From positions 1 to 27,196 of the forward strand of contig NZ_JAGKWP010000023.1 in NCBI RefSeq assembly GCF_021151785.1: DNA of 27,196 nucleotides. Reading direction: 5' to 3'. The translations under genes were made by a program, and so were the position numbers. Of this stretch, positions 15,534 through 23,818 are shown piece by piece. This stretch comes from Flavobacterium sp. GTDB lineage: Bacteria; Bacteroidota; Bacteroidia; Flavobacteriales; Flavobacteriaceae. Positions within the stretch are counted from its first letter, which is position 1. Each line of letters opens with the position of its first letter. The notes under the pieces are model-generated. The model was not told the DNA's origin, ran no database searches, and saw only the letters and a program-made list of their open reading frames with translations.

Positions 15534-17351
15534 TTAAAGATTTCCTATGACTTTGTCTTTAGGGTGTTTTACTCGGTAACTAATTCTGTATTTTTTGGTT
15601 TCATTAGGTTTAAGTTTGATTTCCCAAGTTAATACCCCCGTTTCTTCATTGTGTTTGGCCCCGTCTTTGTCTAAATATTCAATCGTGATGTCTTTATCTG
15701 TACTCAATGGGAATTGGTCTTTTAATAACATTTGAATTTCCTCTTTTTTGTTGTTTCTTACAGTTATGTCATACGTAAACGTTTGTTCTTTATATGTGGA
15801 TAAGAATTTGGTACCCGATTTATCAATTACTTTTTCTCTTTTTATGGCAATTTTTTTATCTCTACCCATACTCAAGTTCAAGGTGTCTTGTGTTTGATTC
15901 GGATTGATATAGGTTTTCCCTACACTCATGCCTTCAAAAATGATGTTTGCTTCACCTGGTAAAAGATTGTATTTGCCATAATCACTTAATTCCGCTAATA
16001 AAAAGGCTTCTTTTTCCATTTTTGGAACCGCATAATATTTATAGCTTGCAGGTAATTTCAAATCTTTTAAGGCTACACTGTGCATTTTTCCATTCGATAA
16101 AATATCATAAGGAATATCAATTTCAAAGGTAATGTTGAGTTGGTTTTCAACAATAGAGGTGTAGTCATTCATGTCTTTTGTGGTGACAACAATAACTCCA
16201 TTAACTCCCAGTGAACCATAAATTGACGTTGCTTGTGCTTCTTTTAATATATTAACAGATTTTATAACTTCTGGAGATAATTGTGATAGGACTGATTGAT
16301 TTGAAATTTGTCCATCTATTACAACTAAAGCATTATCATCTTCAGTAATACTTCTATTACCTCTTATTACAACTCTTGATTCAAAATCTTTATTCTCATT
16401 TATTTGCAATCCAGCTACTCTTCCGCTTAAAGCTTGTATAGAATTACTCATTGGCGCATTTTGATAATACTGTTGATTTGGATAGCCGTATCGTAAAAAC
16501 CAAGCACTTAAAATAGGGGCAGTATTACTTTGATTAGGATTGCCGTTAGACAAAGCCAATTTTACTTTTTTCCAATCCACCCCTGTGTTTTGCATTACTT
16601 TTCCTTTGTATAATAAACTTATTGGAGTATTAGTGTTTTCTGTTCTTAAGTCATAAAATGGTTGCCAAGAAGCATTGTTTGTAATATAACTTATGTCTAA
16701 ATTTACATTTCCAGCCAATTCATTCATCACTTGTAACACTAGTTTCCCTTTAGAAGCTTTTTCTTCTTTTTCGGTATTGATTTCAAGTTTTTTATTTAAT
16801 AAGTCAATTTTTTTTTGAAGATTAGCTTCTTTGTCGGATAACTCATTCATGGCATTGTTTAATTGGGTGCGTTTGGTGTTGTAATACTCTACCAATTTCA
16901 TTAATTCAGCAACATTTATACTCGAATTTTGCCCGGCTACTTGTTGGTTTTTGTCCAATAATTCAATGGTTTTTGAATGTGAAGTGCGCTCGTTTGTTAA
17001 ACGTAATTTTGATTTTTGAAGTATTTCAATGCTGTCACGAACTTTTCTAATGTTAGGATTGTTTTCATCTATTTCATATTCTGAAATATAGTTCTGGGTA
17101 AACTGAATGGATAGAATAGTTAATGTACTTGGCGCACCAATTTGAATGGTATTTTCATTTAATTGATCGGCTACATTTTTAATTACTATTTCATGTGTAC
17201 CTAGTGGTAAATTTACTGTTGTAGTTTGCACCATTTCTGCACCACTAAAATAAACCGTAGCTGCTTTAGTTTTAGCAGATGAAAAAAATGGTTTTTGACC
17301 AAAAGCTATACTTGTAATTAGTACTGTGAAAAATACAATATTTTTTTTCAT
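15534..17351 (-). CDS. MuiA-family (DUF4140/DUF4139) protein with a SusC plug-like insert
   Basis: A 605-residue secreted or envelope protein with a signal peptide ending at about residue 18. Residues 28-120 match the N-terminal DUF4140 region (VYFSGAEMVQTTTVNLPLGT), about 105-205 is a coiled coil, and about 210-600 is the DUF4139 beta-rich domain (NASWQPFYDLR, MQNTGVDWKKVKLALSNGNP, and a C-terminal immunoglobulin-like part). Inside DUF4139, at about 303-392, is an insert that reads like the end of a SusC/TonB-receptor plug: IQALSGRVAGLQINE, VVIRGNRSI, LVVIDGQ, EVIKSVNILKEAQATSIYG, NGVIVVTT. No barrel follows. MuiA-type proteins are named after an inhibitor of mucoidy, but their biochemical role is unknown. 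The gene stands alone, convergent with the Tas-like gene and 73 bp after the transglycosylase gene. Confidence 0.82.
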   Translation of the reverse strand: MKKNIVFFTVLITSIAFGQKPFFSSAKTKAATVYFSGAEMVQTTTVNLPLGTHEIVIKNVADQLNENTIQIGAPSTLTILSIQFTQNYISEYEIDENNPNIRKVRDSIEILQKSKLRLTNERTSHSKTIELLDKNQQVAGQNSSINVAELMKLVEYYNTKRTQLNNAMNELSDKEANLQKKIDLLNKKLEINTEKEEKASKGKLVLQVMNELAGNVNLDISYITNNASWQPFYDLRTENTNTPISLLYKGKVMQNTGVDWKKVKLALSNGNPNQSNTAPILSAWFLRYGYPNQQYYQNAPMSNSIQALSGRVAGLQINENKDFESRVVIRGNRSITEDDNALVVIDGQISNQSVLSQLSPEVIKSVNILKEAQATSIYGSLGVNGVIVVTTKDMNDYTSIVENQLNITFEIDIPYDILSNGKMHSVALKDLKLPASYKYYAVPKMEKEAFLLAELSDYGKYNLLPGEANIIFEGMSVGKTYINPNQTQDTLNLSMGRDKKIAIKREKVIDKSGTKFLSTYKEQTFTYDITVRNNKKEEIQMLLKDQFPLSTDKDITIEYLDKDGAKHNEETGVLTWEIKLKPNETKKYRISYRVKHPKDKVIGNL

Positions 17352-17386
17352 AATCTATATTATTTACTTGTTTCTTATATAGATTA
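17351..17386 (-). repeat. 10-bp inverted repeat at the start of the MuiA-like gene
   Basis: TAATCTATAT (17351-17360) and ATATAGATTA (17377-17386) are perfect inverted arms with 16 bases between. The proximal arm touches the first base of the start codon (17351). It could be a repressor site or an RNA hairpin that masks translation initiation. No exact TAnnTTTG box is visible in this gap. Confidence 0.4.
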
Positions 17387-17424
17387 CTAATTTAAATAAA
17401 AGGTTGGAAAGGAATTAAAAAAAA

Positions 17425-19365
17425 TTAAAACTCGATATCATCAATTTCTTGAAGTGTGTCCTTTTCGGTTGGTTTAATTTTTAAAAAAGAACGTGCCATT
17501 CCCTTAATTTGTATTGGTAAATGTTGATTAATGGTATCCATTTCGGTTAAAAGCCCTCGCTTAAGCATTATGTTCTTAATGAAGTTTTGGTTTTTAACTA
17601 CATACTCTTTTTGATTTCCATTAATATCAAACTGCCACATGAATTTTTTTGGTTTTGGTACAATAGAAGCTAGGAACAAACATTCATTTAAGTTCAACTC
17701 TTGTGGTCTTTTTTGAAAATAAAAAGAAGCCGCTTCTCCAATTCCATACACATTTGGTCCCCATTCGATAATGTTGAAATAAACTTCTAACATACGTTCC
17801 TTAGAAGCAATTCGATTGTTTTCTAGTATGTACACCAAAACAATTTCTTCTAATTTACGCGAGAGTGTTTTTTCTCGAGTGAGAAATACATTTTTGACTA
17901 ATTGCATGCTTATGGTACTGGCTCCACGAGCAAATTTTTTTGTTCGTATGTTTTTAATAATTGATTGTTTAAATGCTTCTGTAATAAAACCTCGATGCTT
18001 CATAAATGAAGGGTCTTCACTGGTTAGAACAGCGTTTTTTAGAAGAATAGGTAAATTTTCATAAGCGGTAAAAAAAGGATTAGATGCACCAATTAAAATA
18101 GGTCGTTGCAGTATACCATTTTCAACCGCACGATAGGTAAATTCTCTATTTAGTTTTTCTAAGTCAGCCTCACCATATTTAATAATTTGTAGCTTGTTTT
18201 TATGAAATTGACTATCAAAAACTAAGGCTTCAGGTTGGTTTTTGTTGTATTCTAAATATAATGCATAGTTAAAACTACCTATGGCTTCCATACCTTCAAA
18301 ATGTCTAAATAAGCCTTTTGGAAGAGATGAAATAAAGTTTTGTGCTTGAGTTTCGGGAATTTTAATTCTTAACTTATAAATAGTGTCTTTTTCTGTGCTA
18401 TAGGATGCAAAGGGTTGAATTTTTAATTTATTCAGTAGTATTGAAGATGTGCTATCCAATGCAATGTATTTTTCTCCTATTAAAAAATTATAGTTGAACG
18501 CTGCATTTTCAATACTAACATCTTTACAAGCAATTTTGGGATGGTTTAGAGTTAAATTTGTAATAGAAGCTTTGCCTTCAAAATGCATTTCACTATTGCT
18601 AAAATCGATATTTTTAATTTCTAACTGAATGGATTTAAAATGGGATTGTAAGCCTAATCGTGAAGCTAGATAAGGAACAACAATGTTAGATTTATCCACG
18701 CTGTGAAAACGTAAATTAGCATTCATTTCCCTAGGGTCTGCTGTTCCTTCTAGGTTCCATTTTTGTTTTAACAGATCTTCTTTGACTTCTATTTTAGATT
18801 TTAATTTTTTATCAGTTAATTTTAATTCTTGCATGGTAAAAACGATTTTTTTACCATTATCGTTTATTTTCAGTGCCAAGTTATTTAGATGCATATCCGT
18901 TGGAACCAGATTAAGCAATTTTGTAATCAATTGGTATGCTTTTTTGGCATAATTATTTTGTGATGAACCAGAAGAAAGGGTGTCTTTTTTTAAAAAATTA
19001 TCGAAATTTCTTCCTTTTTCATTTTTAACTAATTGAATATATCCATGATGCATTTCTAAATTTTTGATTTGTATTGTGCCTAGAATAATTCCAAAAGGAT
19101 TAATTTTAGTTTTAATCGCTTGAACTGCCAGTAAGGTATCTGCTTGTTTAGGAATGAGATAAATATTTTGCAATTCAACGCCCGACAGGCCAAGTAATTC
19201 TGCTTTACTAAATGTGAGCATGCAGTTGTACTTTGTTTCTAATTTTTTTTGAATTTTACCTAAAGCATAATGTAGAATTTCGTTTCTAAATAGATATCCA
19301 AAAACTAAACTTATACTGAATAGTAATAAAAGTAATAAACTAAATATTTTAATTTTCTTTTTCAT
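17425..19365 (-). CDS. AsmA-like/GT51 peptidoglycan transglycosylase
   Basis: A 646-residue bitopic inner-membrane protein: one helix at about 8-25, then a periplasmic region of about 400 residues resembling AsmA/DUF748 proteins (LTFSKAELLGLSGVELQNIY at 50-69), then a GT51 domain at about 420-590. The GT51 motifs are present: catalytic Glu450 in LTSEDPSFMKHRGF, RGASTISMQLVKNVFL (480-495) and RKLEEIVLVYILE (503-515) with the second Glu. It should polymerise glycan strands from lipid II. There is no transpeptidase domain, as in MtgA, but MtgA lacks the long N-terminal part. The start lies 3 bp after the end of the interrupted zincin gene, so it is the last gene of the panC cluster. The role of the AsmA-like part is unknown. 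Confidence 0.85.
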   Translation of the reverse strand: MKKKIKIFSLLLLLLFSISLVFGYLFRNEILHYALGKIQKKLETKYNCMLTFSKAELLGLSGVELQNIYLIPKQADTLLAVQAIKTKINPFGIILGTIQIKNLEMHHGYIQLVKNEKGRNFDNFLKKDTLSSGSSQNNYAKKAYQLITKLLNLVPTDMHLNNLALKINDNGKKIVFTMQELKLTDKKLKSKIEVKEDLLKQKWNLEGTADPREMNANLRFHSVDKSNIVVPYLASRLGLQSHFKSIQLEIKNIDFSNSEMHFEGKASITNLTLNHPKIACKDVSIENAAFNYNFLIGEKYIALDSTSSILLNKLKIQPFASYSTEKDTIYKLRIKIPETQAQNFISSLPKGLFRHFEGMEAIGSFNYALYLEYNKNQPEALVFDSQFHKNKLQIIKYGEADLEKLNREFTYRAVENGILQRPILIGASNPFFTAYENLPILLKNAVLTSEDPSFMKHRGFITEAFKQSIIKNIRTKKFARGASTISMQLVKNVFLTREKTLSRKLEEIVLVYILENNRIASKERMLEVYFNIIEWGPNVYGIGEAASFYFQKRPQELNLNECLFLASIVPKPKKFMWQFDINGNQKEYVVKNQNFIKNIMLKRGLLTEMDTINQHLPIQIKGMARSFLKIKPTEKDTLQEIDDIEF

Positions 19366-19368
19366 ATC

Positions 19369-19884
19369 TTATACAGAAAGCATTTCTATGAATTGTTCAA
19401 TTTCTAGTTTTTGATTGGAGTATTTTTGTTGTAAAACACCTCCCTTAGGCATTCTGTTATAATATTCTAAAGCTTTGTTTGCAAAGAAAAGTCTATGCTT
19501 TTTTGATGCATTTGGGACTTTTGGAAAAATTTTATGAAAGCACATTTCGTAATAAGCTTGTCATTCTCGTTCTTCTCTAATTTCAATGCTTAATGCTTTT
19601 GATTTTTGAATAACATGTACCATTTCGTGAGCCAATAAATTAACCATTAATTCCAATGGAAACTCAAATGTATTTTCTGGTATTCGAATAAAAATAGGTT
19701 CGCCAATTTTTCCTTCTGCCGTAAACAGAATATAGCTTGGATCAGCTTTTTCCCTTAATAAAATACCGCCGAAATTAGGTTGATTTAGTTCAAATTTATC
19801 AATAAGCAATAATGCGGCTTTTATTGTTTGACCTGTTTCATGATAATTTTTAATAAGTTGAAGAAAGGTTTCTTTTGATTCCAT
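19369..19884 (-). pseudogene. Small zincin-like protein gene interrupted by an in-frame TGA
   Basis: Read as one gene, this is 171 codons with an in-frame TGA at codon 108 (19563-19561) and a final TAA at 19371-19369. After the TGA the same frame stays open for 63 codons with convincing protein sequence: QAYYEMCFHKIFPK, HRLFFANKALEYYNRMPKGG and a helical end ELEQ-like (KLEIEQFIEML). The extended reading ends 3 bp before the next gene, like the other gaps of this cluster, whereas the short reading leaves a 195-bp hole. The sequence around the stop, REERE-stop-QAYYEM, fits a Trp codon TGG turned into TGA by one base change. The N-terminal part holds a zinc-protease-like HEMVH at residues 86-90. 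The gene is probably inactive or weakly read through. A sequencing error is possible. Confidence 0.75.
19561..19884 (-). CDS. N-terminal fragment of the zincin-like protein as translated today
   Basis: Without readthrough the product is 107 residues. It has no signal peptide, so it should be cytoplasmic. It keeps HEMVH (His86, Glu87, His90), the first two zinc ligands and the catalytic base of a zincin, but lacks the downstream helices that would hold the third ligand. Its ATG overlaps the radA stop codon by one base (TAATG), indicating translational coupling. I cannot name the family. From memory, similar short HEMxH proteins sit next to radA in other Flavobacteriaceae, with a Trp-Gln-Ala-Tyr-Tyr-Glu stretch where this one stops. 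Confidence 0.55.
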   Translation of the reverse strand: MESKETFLQLIKNYHETGQTIKAALLLIDKFELNQPNFGGILLREKADPSYILFTAEGKIGEPIFIRIPENTFEFPLELMVNLLAHEMVHVIQKSKALSIEIREERE

Positions 19885-21245
19885 TATCCAAATAATTCTT
19901 GAACTAAATCTTCAACTTTGGCTATTAAACGTATATCAATTTTAAAATCTTTTGGATTGATTTTATTGAATTTAGAAACAAAAATAGTAGAAAACCCTAA
20001 TTTTTCTGCTTCTTGTATTCGTTGATCTACACGGTTTACGGGTCTAATTTCTCCAGTTAATCCTACTTCTCCAGCAAAACAAAAATCTTTATCAATAGTA
20101 ATATCTTCATTAGAAGATAAAATAGCCGCAACAACTGCTAAATCTATGGCTGGATCGTCTACTGTAATTCCTCCTGTAATATTTAGGAAAACATCTTTTG
20201 CGCCTAATCTAAATCCGGCTCGTTTTTCTAAAACGGCTAAAATCATGTTTAATCTTTTCAAATTATAGCCAGTAGTGCTTCGTTGAGGTGTTCCATAAAC
20301 TGCTGTACTAACTAAAGCTTGAATTTCAATCATTAATGGACGCATGCCTTCTAAAGTTGTGGCAATAGCAGTACCTGAAAGATAATTTTCTTTATTAGAA
20401 ATTAAAATTTCAGACGGATTAGAAACTTCTCGTAAACCAGAACCTTGCATTTCATAGATGCCTAATTCTGCAGTAGAACCAAATCGGTTTTTCAATGAAC
20501 GCAATATGCGATATACATGATTGCGATCTCCTTCAAATTGAAGTACCGTGTCAACCATGTGTTCCAAAATTTTAGGTCCTGCTATTGTACCATCCTTAGT
20601 GATATGACCAATTAAAATAACAGGGACATTAGTTTCTTTAGCGAATTTAATTAGTTCTGCGGTACATTCTCTTATTTGTGATATACTTCCAGCAGAAGAT
20701 TCTATATAATCTGTTTGTAGTGTTTGTATGGAGTCAATAATAACAACTTCAGGTTCAATTTCTTCTATTTGGCGGAAGATGTTTTGTGTTTTTGTTTCAG
20801 TTAGTATGAAACAAGTATCAGATTGATGCGTGATTCGTTCGGCACGCATTTTAATTTGTTTTTGACTTTCCTCTCCAGATACATATAATGTTTTATAAGG
20901 AAGTTTAAGCGATATTTGAAGTAACAAAGTACTTTTACCAATTCCAGGTTCACCACCAAGTAATGTTAAAGAACCCGGAACTAGACCACCACCCAAAACA
21001 CGATTTAATTCCTCATCAGTAGTATTCATTCGTATTTCTTCGGTAGTGCTAATTTCATTTATTTTTAGTGGCTTAGCAACTTTTTTTGTATCAGAGTTTT
21101 GTGTTCTCCACGTTTGCTTTTCTTCTTTTTGAATGATTTCTTCAACAATCGTATTCCATTGTTTACAAGACGTACATTGGCCTAACCATTTTGAAAAATT
21201 AGTTCCGCAATTTTGACAATAAAAAGAAGTTTTGAGTTTGGCCAT
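19884..21245 (-). CDS. radA: DNA repair ATPase RadA (Sms)
   Basis: A 453-residue RadA, the DnaB-like helicase that extends D-loops in recombination and repair. It has the N-terminal zinc finger (Cys10, Cys13, Cys24, Cys27), a RecA-type ATPase with Walker A GGEPGIGKST at 97-106 and Walker B VVIIDSIQT near 168-175, the RadA signature KNRFG at 252-256, and a C-terminal Lon-like domain (about 275-453). Length is normal. It starts 12 bases after the esterase-like gene and overlaps the next start by one base, so it is co-transcribed with envelope genes to which it has no obvious link. Confidence 0.96.
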   Translation of the reverse strand: MAKLKTSFYCQNCGTNFSKWLGQCTSCKQWNTIVEEIIQKEEKQTWRTQNSDTKKVAKPLKINEISTTEEIRMNTTDEELNRVLGGGLVPGSLTLLGGEPGIGKSTLLLQISLKLPYKTLYVSGEESQKQIKMRAERITHQSDTCFILTETKTQNIFRQIEEIEPEVVIIDSIQTLQTDYIESSAGSISQIRECTAELIKFAKETNVPVILIGHITKDGTIAGPKILEHMVDTVLQFEGDRNHVYRILRSLKNRFGSTAELGIYEMQGSGLREVSNPSEILISNKENYLSGTAIATTLEGMRPLMIEIQALVSTAVYGTPQRSTTGYNLKRLNMILAVLEKRAGFRLGAKDVFLNITGGITVDDPAIDLAVVAAILSSNEDITIDKDFCFAGEVGLTGEIRPVNRVDQRIQEAEKLGFSTIFVSKFNKINPKDFKIDIRLIAKVEDLVQELFG

Positions 21246-21257
21246 TGGTACTAAAAA

Positions 21258-22454
21258 TTATTCGGTTTTAGGATTTGGTTCTTCTGTAGGTTTTGATTCC
21301 TCTATTTCTTTGTCTTTTTTTCCTTGTAATGCTTCTGCTCTTTTGAGAATATAGTCTTTAGTTAAATCTCCCACTTCACTTTGTGTAAATCCTTTTTGAT
21401 ATTCTTTAGCAGCTCTTTTAAATTGTCCAATTTTTTCAAAATATAAACCTCTTTGATAGGTTCCTAGCATGGTTTTAGGATATTGTTTGTCAGCATAATT
21501 AGCTAGGATTTCTAGCTCTGAATAGGCTTTGTTTTTTAAAATAGCAGCTTCAATTGCTTTGAAATCTGTGTACCGAGGCTGCACTTTTAAGCCAATTTTT
21601 TTCTCAATATTTTCATATTTATCAATTAGATATTGTGCATAACCGCTTTCTAATTTTAAAATTTTGTCATTGAATTCCAGTTTTGATATAGGTTGATATC
21701 CATTAAAAATAAAATAAAAGGCACTAGGAATGGCTTCTGCAACTAAAGAGTAATGAGATGTGTTTTTAAAAACATCATATCTATAAGACAAATTGGGGTT
21801 TTTTGTTTCTTTTAATACATCATCTATTTTTTTCGTGTTTTCTTGAATTTCTTCCAAATCAGCAGTTGAAGTAGCTAAATAATAAAACACGGGTTTTTGA
21901 ATTTTAGCTAACCTATCAGTAATTCGGTTTTCCATCATTGGAGCTATTTCTGGTGAAAGCGAAATAAATGCGTTAAATATTGGATCATCCTTATATAAAT
22001 AAAAATTTAAAAAACCACCTGTTGTATCATGACCTGCAATAATACGAAAAGGAAGTGTTCTATATTTAGATTGTACAAAAGGGAGTAATTCAAATCCAAT
22101 GAATTCGAAAAATTTGGCACCTGATTTTGCGGGTAGCCCATCTTCCCCGTATTCACTATCTCTAAATCTAGTTTCTCCATAGTTTTGATTAATTGATACA
22201 ATAATCATTTCAGGTAAATCATCCCAATAATTACCATATTTTAATATGCCATTGAAAGGATCTGTTAAATATTCTCCATCAAGAAGCACTAGTAATGGGT
22301 ATTTTTTTTCTGGATTATTAGCGTAAGAGGCTGGTGTAATAATGGAAAAGCTTCGCTCTTCATTTAATTTTTTTGAAAATATTTTTTCATCTGTTTTCTG
22401 TGAGAATAGAAAACTTGTAGTTAGAAAAAATAAAATAAAAACGTTGAATTTCAT
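21258..22454 (-). CDS. Esterase-like alpha/beta-hydrolase with altered nucleophile, plus TPR-like tail
   Basis: A 398-residue exported protein with a signal peptide ending near residue 19. Residues about 25-255 match the putative-esterase (esterase D/Fes-type) fold: KKYPLLVLLDGEY (50-62), ELLPFVQSKYRT (122-133) and the probable catalytic-His region NTSHYSL with His234. The nucleophile elbow, which should read GHSxGG, instead reads AGHDTTGGF (140-148), with Asp143 where Ser is expected and one extra residue. The enzyme may use another nucleophile or be inactive. Residues about 285-375 look like TPR-type helical hairpins (LGTYQRGLYFEKIGQFKRAA). The C-terminus is charged and Pro-rich. It lies 3 bp after the membrane-protein gene and 12 bp before radA. 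Substrate unknown. Confidence 0.75.
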   Translation of the reverse strand: MKFNVFILFFLTTSFLFSQKTDEKIFSKKLNEERSFSIITPASYANNPEKKYPLLVLLDGEYLTDPFNGILKYGNYWDDLPEMIIVSINQNYGETRFRDSEYGEDGLPAKSGAKFFEFIGFELLPFVQSKYRTLPFRIIAGHDTTGGFLNFYLYKDDPIFNAFISLSPEIAPMMENRITDRLAKIQKPVFYYLATSTADLEEIQENTKKIDDVLKETKNPNLSYRYDVFKNTSHYSLVAEAIPSAFYFIFNGYQPISKLEFNDKILKLESGYAQYLIDKYENIEKKIGLKVQPRYTDFKAIEAAILKNKAYSELEILANYADKQYPKTMLGTYQRGLYFEKIGQFKRAAKEYQKGFTQSEVGDLTKDYILKRAEALQGKKDKEIEESKPTEEPNPKTE

Positions 22455-22457
22455 TTT

Positions 22458-23426
22458 TTAGTTTTTTGGTTTATTATTGAATAGTGGTAGTAGTAAATAA
22501 GAGCAAAGCCCTAAGAGTATAGTTAAAATTGTTTGAGAAGTCCAAGTTAACCAACCGAAAGCTATTCCAATATCTTTAGGTACACCAAATAGTGAAAATA
22601 TCATGGCTATCGCTAAAGGATAGGCACCTAGTCCACCGTTAGTGAATCCAACGGCTAGAGTGCCAAAAATAAATCCCATAACAACTACATCGAAATTTAA
22701 ATTGGTAGTCTCAGGAAGCGCATAGATTGTTACATAAAACATTACTAGATAGGAAAACCAGATGAAGAATGAGTGGAATAAATACTTCCATCGATCCTTC
22801 ATTTTATAAATACTTTGCATGCCTTCAATTAACCCAGCTAATTTTTTTTTGAGTTTTAGAATTATTTTCCATTCAGCATAAATCCAAATAAGAATAAAAA
22901 TCACTCCGAGTATAACAAAAGTTAGTCCAAGTATCAATATTTTTCCAAGTGAAATTTTACTTGCAAGAAAATCATATAATTTGTCAAATTGAAGAAAAAA
23001 AGCAAGAACAACAAAAAGTAAAAATACTAATAAGTCTACAATTCTTTCTGCTACGATAGTACCAAAACCTTTATCAAATGGAACGTTTTCGTATTTTTTT
23101 AATAAAGCAGCTCTAGAAATTTCTCCTGAACGAGGAATAGTCAAATTAACTAGATAAGAAACACAAACAGTAAAAAAATCGTTATGAAATTTAGTTTTGA
23201 ATCCCAAATGATTCAAAGCATATTTCCATCGATATGCGCGAGACCAATATCCAAATAAAGCAACGAAAAGAGATAAATAAATGTAATTGTAGTTAGCTTT
23301 TTCAAAACAATCTTTTATTTTATTAATTTCGCTTGAAGTTAGAGTAGAATATTGATAATATATAATACTTAACCCTAAAATTAAGGGAATAATAAGACTA
23401 ATGCTTTTTTTTATATTTTCTTTCAC
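22458..23426 (-). CDS. LPG-synthase-TM (UPF0104) family membrane protein
   Basis: A 322-residue inner-membrane protein with about eight helices (near 8-25, 48-66, 85-97, 130-147, 163-184, 216-235, 248-268 and 285-315). It matches the transmembrane domain of lysylphosphatidylglycerol synthase (flippase-like), with the family motifs RAYRW (63-67), NLTIPRSGEISRAALL (94-109), ERIVDLLVF (127-135) and TNGGLGAYP (262-270). It lacks the aminoacyl-transferase domain of MprF, so it probably moves or handles a lipid rather than aminoacylating it. It lies 2 bp after panD and 3 bp before the esterase-like gene. Function in Bacteroidota is not established. Confidence 0.85.
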   Translation of the reverse strand: MKENIKKSISLIIPLILGLSIIYYQYSTLTSSEINKIKDCFEKANYNYIYLSLFVALFGYWSRAYRWKYALNHLGFKTKFHNDFFTVCVSYLVNLTIPRSGEISRAALLKKYENVPFDKGFGTIVAERIVDLLVFLLFVVLAFFLQFDKLYDFLASKISLGKILILGLTFVILGVIFILIWIYAEWKIILKLKKKLAGLIEGMQSIYKMKDRWKYLFHSFFIWFSYLVMFYVTIYALPETTNLNFDVVVMGFIFGTLAVGFTNGGLGAYPLAIAMIFSLFGVPKDIGIAFGWLTWTSQTILTILLGLCSYLLLPLFNNKPKN

Positions 23427-23428
23427 GA

Positions 23429-23779
23429 TTAAGTCAAAGAATTATCTTTTTCGTTTGGAAAAACTAAAGTTGGTTTGAAGGTTTTTGCTTCTTCAAAATC
23501 CAAAATTCCATAAGAAATAATAATAATGATGTCGCCTCGGTGAACTTTTCTTGCGGCGGGACCGTTTAAAGTGATTTCTCCTGTGTTTTTAGGTCCTTTA
23601 ATTGCATAGGTTTCCAATCGTTCACCATTGTTAACATTAACAATTTGAACTTTTTCTCCTTCTATGATATTAGCAGCTTCCATAAGCGCTTCATCAATAG
23701 TAATACTTCCGATATAATTTAAATCGGCACCTGTAACAGAAACTCTGTGAATTTTTGATTTAACTACTTGTATTTGCAT
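23429..23779 (-). CDS. panD: Aspartate 1-decarboxylase
   Basis: A 116-residue pro-enzyme that makes beta-alanine from aspartate for pantothenate and coenzyme A. It has the self-cleavage site Gly24-Ser25 (NYIGSITID), where Ser25 becomes the pyruvoyl group. Other family features are Lys9 (KSKIHR), the GER stretch near 52-54, NGPAARKVHRGD (72-83) and Tyr at the IISYG segment. Length fits the family. It follows panC by 39 bases, placing two steps of the same pathway side by side. Confidence 0.96.
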   Translation of the reverse strand: MQIQVVKSKIHRVSVTGADLNYIGSITIDEALMEAANIIEGEKVQIVNVNNGERLETYAIKGPKNTGEITLNGPAARKVHRGDIIIIISYGILDFEEAKTFKPTLVFPNEKDNSLT

Positions 23780-23818
23780 GAGGCAAAGTTAATTAATTCT
23801 TATAAATATTTGATATAA

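Noticed and set aside
19561..19563. TGA read as Trp by a changed genetic code, or as selenocysteine
   Set aside because: All Trp codons I translated elsewhere in the window are TGG, and free-living Flavobacteriaceae use the standard bacterial code. The expected residue here is Trp, not Cys or Sec, and I saw no hairpin suggesting a SECIS element. However, no other gene in this window uses TGA as a stop, so the window alone cannot formally exclude reassignment. Presence of prfB in the genome would settle it.
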